Below the pieces are notes generated by a model. That model was given only the letters and a program-made list of their open reading frames with translations. It was not told where the DNA came from and made no database searches. From Halanaeroarchaeum sp. HSR-CO (GTDB taxonomy: Archaea > Halobacteriota > Halobacteria > Halobacteriales > Halobacteriaceae): a stretch of 64,000 bases of DNA. Where the stretch lies: contig NZ_CP087724.1 in the NCBI RefSeq assembly GCF_024972755.1, positions 1,984,001 to 2,048,000 of the forward strand, written 5' to 3'. This document shows, piece after piece, positions 48,651 through 57,492 of this stretch. Position 1 is the first letter of the stretch. Each line of letters starts with the position of its first letter. The position numbers and the translations under genes are program-made.

Positions 48651-50480
48651 TCAGTAGCTACGCTCTTTGGGTTCCCACTCGGTATCTTCGCCCTCGAGCA
48701 GCACCGGGCGATACCACATCTCCGGCTCGCCGTCGTTCCAGGAGAGCATCGTGTGTTTGATCCACTCGTCGTCCTTGCGCTCCTGATGTTCCTTGCGCCA
48801 GTGGGCGCCGCGGAACTCGGTCCGGGCCAGCGCGCCCATCGCGATGGACTCCGCGACGTCGAGGACGGACTCCGTCTCCAGGGTGTGCTGGAGGTCGGTG
48901 TTGAAGGTCCGCGATTTGTCCGTCACGTAGACGTCGCTGTACATCTCCCGCGCCTCGCGGATCTCCTTCAGGGCCTTCTTGATACCTTCTTCCTCGCGGA
49001 AGACGTTGACCCACTCGGTCATCGCCTGCTGGACCTTCTTGCGGATCTCCATGTGTTCGACCCCGTCCTCACGCGAGAGGAGTTCGTCGATGCGGGCTTT
49101 TTCGGCCTCGACGGCGGTCTCGACGACCGCAGCTGGGTCCGTGACGCCACCGTCGGCGGCGGGCTCTTCGACGACGGGTTCGACCGCACCGGGTTCGACC
49201 GGCCAGTCGACGTCCGCGCGTTCGGCGTCGTCGTCCGGCCCGACGGGGATCATCGGGTCGCCCAGGTCCACGCCGGCGGCGTGTCTGCCAGCATTGGCAC
49301 CGAAGACGAACAGGTCGGGCAGGGCGTTCCCACCGAGTCGGTTCGCCCCGTGGAGGCTCACGCAGGCCGTCTCGCCGGCCGCGTACAGGCCATCGATGCA
49401 GGTCTGGCCGTGTTCGTTGGTCTCGATACCGCCCATCATGTAGTGTTGCCCTGGTTTGACCGGCATCGGTTCTTCGAGCGCGTTCACGCCCTCGAAGTCC
49501 TCCGCGAGGTGGACGATGTTCTCGAGGCGGTCCATGATTCGCTCCTCGCCGAGGTGGCGCATGTCGAGGTAGACGTATTCGTCGTTGATGCCGCGCCCCT
49601 CGTTGACCTCCGTGAGTTCGGCTCGGGAGACGACGTCTCGGCTGGCGAGTTCGCCGTCGTTCGTCGCATAGCCGTACTCGAACATGAACCGCTCACCCTC
49701 GCTGTTGAACAGGCGACCGCCCTCGCCACGGACACCCTCGGTGATGAGGACGCCGGTGGACGGGAGCGTCGTCGGGTGGAACTGGATCATCTCCATGTCC
49801 TCGATGGGAACGCCCGCGCGGTAGGCCATCGAGATACCGTCACCCGTCAGGGAGACGGCGTTCGTCGTGTGATCGTAAGCCTGTCCGGCGCCACCAGTCG
49901 CGAGGATGACGCCGTTACGGGCCTTGAAGCCGGCTACTTCGCCGCTCTTGACGTCGATGGCGACGAACCCGTGGGCCGACCGGTCTTCGGGGTCCTCCTC
50001 GTCGGTGACGGCGAGTCGGGTGACGAACCACTCCTGGTAGACGTCGATACCTCGCTTGACGACCTGCTCGTACAGGGTGTGCAACAGGTGATGTCCCGTC
50101 TCGGCGCCGGCGTACGTCGTCCGGGGGTACGAGAGTCCGCCGAACGGCCGTTGCATCACGGTGCCGTCCTCGTTCCGGGAGAAGGGCATCCCCCAGTGTT
50201 CCAGCTGGATGACCTCCTCGGGGCTAGTCTGGGCGAAGGTCTCCACCGCGGGGGCGTCCGCGAGGTAGTCCGACCCCTTCATCGTGTCGTACGCGTGGTC
50301 CTCCCAGGAGTCGTCCTCCTGCAGGGCCGCGTTGATGCCACCCTCGGCGGCGCCCGTGTGACTACGCACCGGATGAATCTTCGAGACGATCGCCACGTCC
50401 GCTCCTTCCTCGTGTGCAGCGATGGCTGCGCGGAGTCCCGCACCGCCACCACCGACGACGAGTACGTCGTGTTCGTACAT
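48651..50480 (-). CDS. sdhA: Succinate dehydrogenase flavoprotein subunit
   Basis: The 609-residue subunit oxidises succinate with covalently bound FAD. It has the dinucleotide loop VVGGGGAGLRAAIAAHEEG, the FAD-linking His in RSHTGAAEGGINAAL near residue 44, and HPTTLPSTGVLITEGVRGEGG around the active site. KPGQHYMMGGIETNEHGQT and ANRLGGNALPDLFVFG complete the pattern. It is the last gene of the sdhCDBA operon, three bases after sdhB. Confidence 0.95.
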   Translation of the reverse strand: MYEHDVLVVGGGGAGLRAAIAAHEEGADVAIVSKIHPVRSHTGAAEGGINAALQEDDSWEDHAYDTMKGSDYLADAPAVETFAQTSPEEVIQLEHWGMPFSRNEDGTVMQRPFGGLSYPRTTYAGAETGHHLLHTLYEQVVKRGIDVYQEWFVTRLAVTDEEDPEDRSAHGFVAIDVKSGEVAGFKARNGVILATGGAGQAYDHTTNAVSLTGDGISMAYRAGVPIEDMEMIQFHPTTLPSTGVLITEGVRGEGGRLFNSEGERFMFEYGYATNDGELASRDVVSRAELTEVNEGRGINDEYVYLDMRHLGEERIMDRLENIVHLAEDFEGVNALEEPMPVKPGQHYMMGGIETNEHGQTCIDGLYAAGETACVSLHGANRLGGNALPDLFVFGANAGRHAAGVDLGDPMIPVGPDDDAERADVDWPVEPGAVEPVVEEPAADGGVTDPAAVVETAVEAEKARIDELLSREDGVEHMEIRKKVQQAMTEWVNVFREEEGIKKALKEIREAREMYSDVYVTDKSRTFNTDLQHTLETESVLDVAESIAMGALARTEFRGAHWRKEHQERKDDEWIKHTMLSWNDGEPEMWYRPVLLEGEDTEWEPKERSY

Positions 50481-50483
50481 TGG

Positions 50484-51329
50484 TTACCAGAATTTGAGGT
50501 TGTTCTTGACTGCCTCGCGTTTGAGTGCCTGGATGTGCTCGGTCAGTGGGATGTCCTTCGGGCAGACCTCCGTACAGGAGAACTGTGTCTGACACCGCCA
50601 GACGCCGTGCTCCTCCTCGACGATCTTGAGGCGTTCTTCCTGTCGATTCTCGCCCTCGCGCTCGTCGAAGTAGAAGCGGTAGGCCTTGTTGAGCGCGGCC
50701 GGCCCGAGGTACTGGTTGTCCCCTGCAGCGATGTTACACGATGACATGCAGGCCCCACACCAGATACACCGTGTGCTCATCTTGACCTGCTCCCGGTTCT
50801 CGGGAGTCTGGAGTTGCTGCTGGTCCGGCCCCGGGAGTTCGTCGGGATCGAAGAACGGCTCGACCGACCGCATCTGGTCGTAGAAGTGCTCCATGTCCAC
50901 GACCAGGTCCTTCACCACGGGGCGATGGGGCAGCGGTTCGATCTGGATTGGCTCGTCGAGGTCGACGGTCTGGGTCTTGCAGGCCAGTCGCTGTCGGCCG
51001 TTGACGAACAGGGCGTCGGAGCCACAGACGGCCTGTCGGCACGAGTGCCGGAACGTCAATGTCGGGTCGTACCGATCGCGGGCGTCCATGAGTGCGTCGA
51101 GGACCGTCATCCCCTCGAACTTCGGCACGTGGAACGTGTCGAAGCGTGGCTCCTGCTTGTCGGCGATCTCCGGGTCGTACCGGAAGACCTTGAGTTCGAC
51201 CGTCTCGCCCTCGATGACGTCCGCCGCCGCCTCCTCTTTCGCCGCTTTTCGCGTCTCCTTTTCCTTCAGGCGGCGCGTCTGCGGGTCCGGTACATCGCTG
51301 TCCTCGGTCTCTGGTGTCTCCGTACTCAT
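50484..51329 (-). CDS. sdhB: Succinate dehydrogenase iron-sulfur subunit
   Basis: The 281-residue subunit carries electrons from FAD to quinone through three clusters. The [2Fe-2S] ligands are in CRQAVCGSDALFVNGRQRLAC (read in parts), the [4Fe-4S] in CIWCGACMSSC and the last Cys set in CTEVCPKDIPLTEH. An N-terminal acidic, Lys/Glu-rich extension of about 40 residues precedes the catalytic fold. Start at ATG 51329. Confidence 0.95.
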   Translation of the reverse strand: MSTETPETEDSDVPDPQTRRLKEKETRKAAKEEAAADVIEGETVELKVFRYDPEIADKQEPRFDTFHVPKFEGMTVLDALMDARDRYDPTLTFRHSCRQAVCGSDALFVNGRQRLACKTQTVDLDEPIQIEPLPHRPVVKDLVVDMEHFYDQMRSVEPFFDPDELPGPDQQQLQTPENREQVKMSTRCIWCGACMSSCNIAAGDNQYLGPAALNKAYRFYFDEREGENRQEERLKIVEEEHGVWRCQTQFSCTEVCPKDIPLTEHIQALKREAVKNNLKFW

Positions 51330-51330
51330 G

Positions 51331-51699
51331 TCAGATTGCGCCTCCACTCATGGCCAATGCGACGCGGATCCCCTGGACCACCAGGACGAAGCCCGCCCCC
51401 ACGAGAACCCACTTGAGAACGCGTTTCGGTGTTCCGGTGAGTCCCTGATTGATCAACGCGTTGTAGACGCCGTTGACGCCGTGGAACGCACCGGCGAACA
51501 GGAACAACAGCATCGTCGCGAAGTAGCCCAGTTGTTCCATTCGGTAGGCGGTTCCCTGGAAGGTAATCTCCGCCGCGTGGTTGACGAAGTGCAACCAGAA
51601 GAAGTGGAACATCAACGTGACGATGAGGATTGCCGCCGTCACGCGCTGGAGGAACCATAGCGTCGTGCCCGACTTAAAAGAGGAGTACTGTTCCGCCAT
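51331..51699 (-). CDS. sdhD: Succinate dehydrogenase membrane anchor subunit D
   Basis: The 122-residue protein has three membrane helices: LQRVTAAILIVTLMFHFFWLHFV (with a His likely to bind haem), MEQLGYFATMLLFLFAGAFHGVNGVYNAL and LKWVLVGAGFVLVVQGIRVAL. It anchors the catalytic subunits and forms part of the quinone site. Its start overlaps the sdhC stop by one base. Confidence 0.9.
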   Translation of the reverse strand: MAEQYSSFKSGTTLWFLQRVTAAILIVTLMFHFFWLHFVNHAAEITFQGTAYRMEQLGYFATMLLFLFAGAFHGVNGVYNALINQGLTGTPKRVLKWVLVGAGFVLVVQGIRVALAMSGGAI

Positions 51700-52091
51700 C
51701 AGAACGCACCCCCCATGAAGTTCGGGACGCTCGCGATCACGATGATGGCCGTCACGATGAGCGACGCGTAGAAGCTCTTTGCTTGCGATTCAAGTCCGAT
51801 GCCGAGGTCGACGAGTAGCAAGCGGACGCCGTTGAGCGTGTGGAACACGGCGACCGCGAGCAGTCCGACCTCGAGCATTCGCACCAGGAGGATGCTCTCG
51901 AGGTTCTGTAACGTCTGCGTGTATACCTCTGGTCCAGCGATAGCTGAACTGAGCACCGCGATATGGGCGAACAGATACCCGATCAACACCCACCCGGTGA
52001 ACTTGTGAAATACCCAGGCCCACATGCCAGCCGAGAACTCCGTCCATCGTCCGAAGTCCTCGACGGGGCCCCGGTCATACGACTGACTCAT
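51699..52091 (-). CDS. sdhC: Succinate dehydrogenase cytochrome b subunit C
   Basis: The 130-residue membrane protein has three helices and the haem-binding His in [21 protein letters not shown], with [18 protein letters not shown] after. The N-terminus reads [18 protein letters not shown]. It is first in the operon. I choose the ATG at 52091; a start ten codons upstream would add CCGSHLQCG, which is not family-like. Confidence 0.9.
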   Translation of the reverse strand: MSQSYDRGPVEDFGRWTEFSAGMWAWVFHKFTGWVLIGYLFAHIAVLSSAIAGPEVYTQTLQNLESILLVRMLEVGLLAVAVFHTLNGVRLLLVDLGIGLESQAKSFYASLIVTAIIVIASVPNFMGGAF

Positions 52092-52175
52092 ACCACATTG
52101 AAGGTGTGACCCACAGCACATAGAAGTTACTACCCTGTTCTGTGCGGTACAATTCCACGCCGTCGGTCGGATTTC

Positions 52176-53207
52176 TCAGCTTTTGCGACCACGGTGCTCC
52201 TCGTGCGAATCGACCAGTGTGCCCGAGAAGGCCCGACGAGTCCTGTCGTCCAGTTCGACGATGTGACAGAGCGGATTGCCTGGATAGACCACGGGGTTTT
52301 CGAGGACCCCGACGAGGAGACCAGTGAACGGGGCCTCGACGTGCGTGGTCTCGGTCTTGAACGGGTTCGAGATGGTGGCGATAGGTGCTCCTTCTTCGAC
52401 CATATCACCGCGCTCCACGTGCATCTCGACGAGTCCACCTGCGTCCGACCGGAGCCACGTCTTGTGCTTGGTGTCGATGATCGTCCGCCAGCCAGGCCAG
52501 TGGACCGGTTCGTCAGGCCAGAGACCGTATTCGGCGAACACGCTGGCAACCCCGTCCAGTGCGCGGTCGATGAGGGGGCGCTGGAACCGGTGGGCCTCGC
52601 CCATCTCGATGGTGATGGTCGGGGCACCCACATCGGTCGCCTCTCTGCGGAGCGTTCCCTCGGATCCCTCCGAATCGATGATCACGTGTGAGCCGAACGC
52701 GTGCGCAAGCCGAGACACCTCCTCGTCGGCCATGTCTGCCCTGACGTGGAGCATGTTGGTCCGGCCGCGCGTCGAGGTGTGGAAGTCGATACCGAGATCC
52801 GCCGGCTCCATGAAGTTCTTGAAGAGCTGATAGGCCATCCGCTTGGCACTGGTACTGGTCTGGTCGCCGGGGAACGAACGGTTCAGATCGCGGTCGTAGA
52901 TGGGGAGATAGCGTTGCTGGAAGAGGAAGGCCGGAACGTTGAGCACGGGCAGCAAGATGAGCGTCCCGTGCAGGTCGTCGTGCTCCCATTCGAAGGCGAC
53001 TTCCCGAACGACCTCGATTCCGTTCAACTCGTCACCGTGAGCGGCCGCGGAGAGAAAGATAGTGGGACCGGGTTCCGTGCCGTTGACGATGGTCACCGGC
53101 ACCCTGATCGGGTCTCCGAGGTAGGTTTCGCTGATGCTGTATCGGATGTTGGCGGTTTCGCCGGGGTCGACTTTTCCGCCGTTATACGTGAACGCCCCCT
53201 CGGTCAT
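52176..53207 (-). CDS. Aspartoacylase/succinylglutamate desuccinylase-like metallocarboxypeptidase
   Basis: The 343-residue protein is an M14-type zinc hydrolase: SAAAHGDELNG (His58, Glu61 zinc ligands) and GIDFHTSTRG supply the metal site, and FFxxRYLPIYDRDLNRSFPGD (here FQQRYLP) matches. A C-terminal lipoyl-like beta barrel follows (GGLVEMHVERGDMVEEGAPIATISNPF, in parts). Such enzymes split N-acyl or amide bonds to amino acids. It is divergent from a RimK-retropepsin fusion gene, which suggests ligation and removal of an amino-acid tag. Confidence 0.82.
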   Translation of the reverse strand: MTEGAFTYNGGKVDPGETANIRYSISETYLGDPIRVPVTIVNGTEPGPTIFLSAAAHGDELNGIEVVREVAFEWEHDDLHGTLILLPVLNVPAFLFQQRYLPIYDRDLNRSFPGDQTSTSAKRMAYQLFKNFMEPADLGIDFHTSTRGRTNMLHVRADMADEEVSRLAHAFGSHVIIDSEGSEGTLRREATDVGAPTITIEMGEAHRFQRPLIDRALDGVASVFAEYGLWPDEPVHWPGWRTIIDTKHKTWLRSDAGGLVEMHVERGDMVEEGAPIATISNPFKTETTHVEAPFTGLLVGVLENPVVYPGNPLCHIVELDDRTRRAFSGTLVDSHEEHRGRKS

Positions 53208-53227
53208 GTCGAGGGATGGGAGTGCGA

Positions 53228-53237
53228 CCTTTATACG
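53228..53237 (-). promoter_or_regulatory. TATA-like box for the aspartoacylase-like gene
   Basis: CGTATAAAGG on the minus strand is about 26 bases before the ATG at 53207, one of a divergent promoter pair. Confidence 0.5.
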
Positions 53238-53297
53238 TGTTCGGAGGTCGTTCGAATTGCTCGGTCTTCGAATCGAAACCGAGAACAATCACAGAAC

Positions 53298-53306
53298 GGT
53301 TTTACC
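53298..53306 (+). promoter_or_regulatory. TATA-like box for the ATP-grasp fusion gene
   Basis: GGTTTTACC lies about 27 bases before the ATG at 53329. It and the oppositely oriented box at 53228-53237 share a 121-base region. Confidence 0.45.
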
Positions 53307-53328
53307 GGACCCTCCCCTCATTAGATGT

Positions 53329-54663
53329 ATGGATCGATCCGTTTCTGTGGGCGTTTTGAGTCTCCATTCGAGCAAAGAGACGAAGGCAATCATCAACGCC
53401 GTCAACGAACTGGGCCACGAGGGGATCTGGCTCCGCGAGGAGAATCTCGTCGTCGACATCGATGACAACTCCGTCACGCTCGAACCGAACGTCGACGTCA
53501 TCCTCAATCGATTGTTACTATCGAAGACCGAGCAGCCATCGGAACTGCTGGGGCTCGCGAAGAGCCTGTCACAGCTCCGTCCGATGCTCAACCGGCCGGA
53601 GAACGTCCTCACCGCGTTCCACAAGTTCGCGACGGCCACGGCGATGGGCGACACCGACGTCAGGATCCCGGACGCCCTGCTCTCGCTCGACGCCGACCGC
53701 CTCAACGAAGAGCGGTTGCAGTTCGGCGACGAAGTCGTCTACAAGACCGCGATCGGCACCCACGGCGGCGGTACCTGGAAGATCACCGAGGGGGAGACCG
53801 TCAATCCCCGCGTCGGCGACCGATTTGCCTTCCTCCAGGAGCTCATCGACCAGAACGAAGACCAGCGTCACAGCGACCTGCGCGTCTACATCGTCGACGA
53901 CGAGATCGTCGCGTCGATGAACCGGTACGCGCCGGAAAACGACTGGCGGACCAACGTCGCCCTCGGTGGCGACGTCGAGGGCGTCGACGACGTCCCGGAC
54001 GAGGCCGCCGACATGGCACTCGAAGCCGCCGACATCCTGGGGCTTGACTACGCAGGCGTAGACCTCGTCAAGGGGATCGACGGCTGGTTCCTCCTCGAGG
54101 TCAACCCGACAGCCGGGTTCAAGGGGCTGTACAAAGCGACCGGCATCAGTCCGGCGGCCCATATCGCCAAACAGGCAATCGAGATGGGGGGCGGCGAGGT
54201 GGACGAAGACGAGGTCCAGCGACTCGCCGGTGTCCTCGACGACTCGATGCCGCCGAACGTGCCGAAACGACCCACCCAGGGAGACGGCGAACGGAAGGTC
54301 ATCGGCTACATCGAAGACGTCCTCGTCAGCGGGACCAGCGGCACCGAGCGAATCCGATCGAAATCCGACACCGGCGCGTCTCGGACCAGCATCGACACGC
54401 GACTGGCCGCGAAGATCGGTGCCGGGCCCATCAAGAGCATGACAAAGGTGAAATCAGGCAGTCACAAGGGTGGCAAGTCGAGACCCGTCGTCGACATCGT
54501 CGTCGGTATCGGCGGCGACCGACATACCGTCCAGGCGAGTCTCGAGGACCGTAGCCACATGGAGTACCAACTGTTGCTCGGACGCGACATCCTGCAGGAC
54601 TACCAGGTCGACGTTCGCCACCGGAGCGACGGCGAGGAACCGGTCACCGACGAAGAGGAGTGA
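53329..54663 (+). CDS. RimK-like ATP-grasp ligase fused to a retropepsin-like protease domain
   Basis: The 444-residue protein has an N-terminal RimK/LysX ATP-grasp domain (about 1-295) with YKTAIGTHGGGTWKI near 139 and FLLEVNPTAGFKGL (metal-binding Glu257 and Asn259). After a linker, residues 318-430 match the PF05618-type retropepsin-like domain: SDTGASRTSID with catalytic Asp347, and MEYQLLLGRDIL near 411-422. RimK relatives add amino acids to proteins or small molecules through isopeptide bonds. In bacteria these two domains are usually separate genes near an AstE-like peptidase (recalled). The neighbour here is such a peptidase. Confidence 0.85.
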   Translation: MDRSVSVGVLSLHSSKETKAIINAVNELGHEGIWLREENLVVDIDDNSVTLEPNVDVILNRLLLSKTEQPSELLGLAKSLSQLRPMLNRPENVLTAFHKFATATAMGDTDVRIPDALLSLDADRLNEERLQFGDEVVYKTAIGTHGGGTWKITEGETVNPRVGDRFAFLQELIDQNEDQRHSDLRVYIVDDEIVASMNRYAPENDWRTNVALGGDVEGVDDVPDEAADMALEAADILGLDYAGVDLVKGIDGWFLLEVNPTAGFKGLYKATGISPAAHIAKQAIEMGGGEVDEDEVQRLAGVLDDSMPPNVPKRPTQGDGERKVIGYIEDVLVSGTSGTERIRSKSDTGASRTSIDTRLAAKIGAGPIKSMTKVKSGSHKGGKSRPVVDIVVGIGGDRHTVQASLEDRSHMEYQLLLGRDILQDYQVDVRHRSDGEEPVTDEEE

Positions 54664-55236
54664 TCAGTCGATAGTGCGCCAGAGGTACTCGCTGGCGTAA
54701 CTACGATACGGTGCCCACGCTGTCGCCGTCTCGACCATTTCGGCTCTAGTCAGGTCCTCGTCGACGAGGTCCCACATCGCATTCCTGATACCGAGGTCCT
54801 CGACGGGGAAGATATCCTCACGCCCCAGGCCGAACAAGAGGAACATCTTTCCCGTCCATACCCCGACCCCTTTCACGGTCGTCAGTTCGTCGATGACCGC
54901 GTCGTCGGTCTTGTCCGCGAAGTACGACCGACACCACCCGTTCGACAGCCATGCGTCGGCGAGATTGCGGACGTACTCCGTCTTGGCAGCCGAAAGTCCC
55001 GCCTCCCGCATCGCATCGGGGTCCGCCTCGAGGATGCTCGCTGGCGTCGGGTCGACGCGGTCGAATAGCCGGCCTTCGATCGCAGCCGCGGCGTCCATCG
55101 AGACCTGTTGGCGGACGATGGAGGAGAGGAGGCGCTCGAAGGCATCGGGAGCCGGTTCGACGGAGATAGGACCGTGATCCTCGACGACTGTCCCGAGGTG
55201 TGGGTCCGACCGAAGGGCGTCGATGGGGTCGCTCAT
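54664..55236 (-). CDS. AlkA-type DNA glycosylase (HhH-GPD)
   Basis: The 190-residue protein is a compact HhH-GPD enzyme: LLSSIVRQQVSMDAAAAIEGRLFDRV near residue 42, TTVKGVGVWTGKMFLLFGLG as helix-hairpin-helix, and DIFPVEDLGIRNAMWDLV with the catalytic Asp. It resembles AlkA-like 3-methyladenine glycosylases lacking the N-terminal beta domain. An in-frame extension upstream lacks similarity, so ATG 55236 is preferred. Confidence 0.88.
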   Translation of the reverse strand: MSDPIDALRSDPHLGTVVEDHGPISVEPAPDAFERLLSSIVRQQVSMDAAAAIEGRLFDRVDPTPASILEADPDAMREAGLSAAKTEYVRNLADAWLSNGWCRSYFADKTDDAVIDELTTVKGVGVWTGKMFLLFGLGREDIFPVEDLGIRNAMWDLVDEDLTRAEMVETATAWAPYRSYASEYLWRTID

Positions 55237-55393
55237 GTCGGAAGGAGAGAACCGAGCCCGGATATACGCGTCGGCGCGCGCCGCGGAGAAACGACGATGC
55301 ACGGGAGTCGGGTTTGCACCGGAGTAAACGTGCGTTACGTTCACGTGGCGCAATACAGAAAGCTTCAATCGTCGCCCGCAAGACCGTGTGCAT

Positions 55394-57355
55394 ATGGACC
55401 TCGACAGTATCCAGACCATCGCGGTCATGGGCGCCGGTAATATGGGTCACGGAATCGCCGAAGTCGCGGCTCTCGCCGGGTACGAGGTGAAGTTGCGTGA
55501 CATCAAAGAGGAGTTCGTCCAGGACGGGTACGAGCAGATAGAGTGGTCGCTGGGCAAACTCGCGGAGAAAGACCGCATCCCCGAGGCGGAGGCCGATGCC
55601 GCCCTGGACCGGGTCGAGGCGCTCGTCGACATGGAGACGGCAGTCGAAGACGCCGATTTCGTCATCGAGGCGGTCCCGGAGAAGATGGACATCAAGGAGT
55701 CCGTCTACGACGAGATCGAGGAGTACGCACCCGAGCACACCGTCTTCGCGACGAACACGTCCAGCCTCTCGATCACGGACCTCTCGGAGGTGACCGACCG
55801 TCCCGAGAAGTTCTGTGGGATGCACTTTTTCAACCCGCCAGTGCGCATGGACCTCGTCGAGGTGATCCGCGGCGGCCACACCGACGACGAGGTGCTGGAC
55901 CTCACCGAGGAGCTCGCCGAGGATTTCGGAAAGACGCCAGTGCGCGTCCAGAAGGATAGCCCGGGATTCATCGTGAACCGAGTCCTCGTGCCCGTCCTCA
56001 ACGAGGCCGCGTGGCTCGTCCACGAGGGCGAAGCGACGGTGGCCGAGGTCGACTCCACGACGAAGTTCGGCATGGGCCACCCGATGGGCTCGTTCCAGCT
56101 GACCGACCAGGTCGGTGTGGACGTGTCCGTGCACGTTCTCGAGTACATGGAGTCCGTCCTCGGGGAGGCGTACGAGCCGTGTCCGCTCCTCGTCGAGAAG
56201 GTCGAAGCCGATGAACTCGGAACGAAGACCGGGAAGGGGTTCTACGATTACGACGACGGTGGGGTAGATATCCCATCCGACGAGGTCCGCGACGACCTCG
56301 CCGACCGACTGATGGCGATGATGGCCAACGAAGTCGCGAAACTCGTCGGCGACGATGTCGCTCCGCCATCGGCCATCGACAAGGCGGTCCAGCTCGGGGC
56401 CGGCTATCCCGAAGGGCCAGCGAAGACTGCCGACGAGCGTGGGATCGAGGACCTCTACGAGATTCTGGTCGAGCAGGACGAACCGCGCTACGAACCGGCC
56501 GCCGAACTCCAACGCATGGCCGAAGCAGGCGAGACGTTCCACGGTGCCGAGAGTGCGGACGATTCGGATTCGCTGGACCTCGAGACGATCAACCTCGAGG
56601 TCAAGGACCGCGTCGGCCACATCCAGCTCTCCCGTCCACACCGCATGAACACCATTAGCGGCGAACTCCTCGATGACCTTGCCGACGCCATCGACGAGTT
56701 CGAGGAGAACGACGAGGTCCGCGCCCTTCTCATCACCGGCGAGGGCGACCGGGCCTGCTCCGCCGGAGCCGACGTGCAGGCGATGGCGGGGAGTGCAGAC
56801 CCCCTCGACGCGGTCGAACTCTCCCGGAAAGGGCAACAGACCTTCGGGAAGCTCGAGCGTGTCGACATGCCCGTGCTCGTCGGCATCGACGGGTTCTGCC
56901 TCGGCGGCGGCATGGAGATGTCGATGTGTGGCGACATGCGCATCGCCTCGGAACGCTCCGAGCTGGGACAGCCCGAACACGACCTCGGCCTCCTGCCAGG
57001 CTGGGGCGGCACCCAGCGCCTGATGAACATCGTTGGCGAGGGGCGCGCCAAGGAGATCATCTTCACCGCCGAGCGTTTCGACCCCGAGACGATGAAAGAG
57101 TTCGGCTTCCTCAACGAGGTCGTTCCGACCGAGGAGTTCGAAGACCGCATCTGGGAGGTTGCCCGTGACCTCGCCTCCGGCCCGCCGGTCGCCCAGAAGT
57201 ACACGAAGCGCGCGATGCTCGCGGGACGCGACGACACCGAGGCCGGCCTCGAGATCGAGGCCCAGGCGTTCGGGATGCTCTACAACACCGACGACCTGAT
57301 GGAGGGCATCACCGCGTTCATGGGCGACGGCGAGCCGGAGTTCGAGGGCAAGTAA
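55394..57355 (+). CDS. 3-hydroxyacyl-CoA dehydrogenase/enoyl-CoA hydratase fusion
   Basis: The 653-residue enzyme has a dehydrogenase first and a hydratase second, the reverse of bacterial FadB. The NAD loop is IAVMGAGNMGHGIAEVAALAG (residues about 10-30), with FVIEAVPEKMDIK and FNPPVRMDLVEVI; the hydratase domain starts near residue 395 (INLEVKDRVGHIQLSRP) with GEGDRACSAGADVQAM (oxyanion hole) and LPGWGGTQRL. It handles two steps of fatty acid or C4 acyl-CoA metabolism. The domain order matches archaeal enzymes such as crotonyl-CoA hydratase/3-hydroxybutyryl-CoA dehydrogenase. A GTG two codons upstream (55388) is an alternative start. Confidence 0.92.
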   Translation: MDLDSIQTIAVMGAGNMGHGIAEVAALAGYEVKLRDIKEEFVQDGYEQIEWSLGKLAEKDRIPEAEADAALDRVEALVDMETAVEDADFVIEAVPEKMDIKESVYDEIEEYAPEHTVFATNTSSLSITDLSEVTDRPEKFCGMHFFNPPVRMDLVEVIRGGHTDDEVLDLTEELAEDFGKTPVRVQKDSPGFIVNRVLVPVLNEAAWLVHEGEATVAEVDSTTKFGMGHPMGSFQLTDQVGVDVSVHVLEYMESVLGEAYEPCPLLVEKVEADELGTKTGKGFYDYDDGGVDIPSDEVRDDLADRLMAMMANEVAKLVGDDVAPPSAIDKAVQLGAGYPEGPAKTADERGIEDLYEILVEQDEPRYEPAAELQRMAEAGETFHGAESADDSDSLDLETINLEVKDRVGHIQLSRPHRMNTISGELLDDLADAIDEFEENDEVRALLITGEGDRACSAGADVQAMAGSADPLDAVELSRKGQQTFGKLERVDMPVLVGIDGFCLGGGMEMSMCGDMRIASERSELGQPEHDLGLLPGWGGTQRLMNIVGEGRAKEIIFTAERFDPETMKEFGFLNEVVPTEEFEDRIWEVARDLASGPPVAQKYTKRAMLAGRDDTEAGLEIEAQAFGMLYNTDDLMEGITAFMGDGEPEFEGK

Positions 57356-57383
57356 CACGGCGAGGGCAGGCGCAGAACGACAT

Positions 57384-57393
57384 CCTTTTTAGA
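57384..57393 (+). promoter_or_regulatory. TATA-like box for tRNA-Glu
   Basis: CCTTTTTAGA lies about 30 bases before the tRNA 5' end at 57418, as expected for an archaeal tRNA promoter with a very short leader. Confidence 0.5.
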
Positions 57394-57417
57394 ACCACCC
57401 GGTAACTGGGTGATGTC

Positions 57418-57492
<75 letters not shown>

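Noticed and set aside
48639-50744. 701-codon open frame on the plus strand opposite sdhA
   Set aside because: It is the antisense shadow of sdhA/sdhB, with no recognisable domains.
54818-57358. 846-codon open frame on the minus strand opposite the beta-oxidation fusion gene
   Set aside because: Long antisense frames are expected in GC-rich DNA with G/C third positions; the plus-strand frame has full family motifs.
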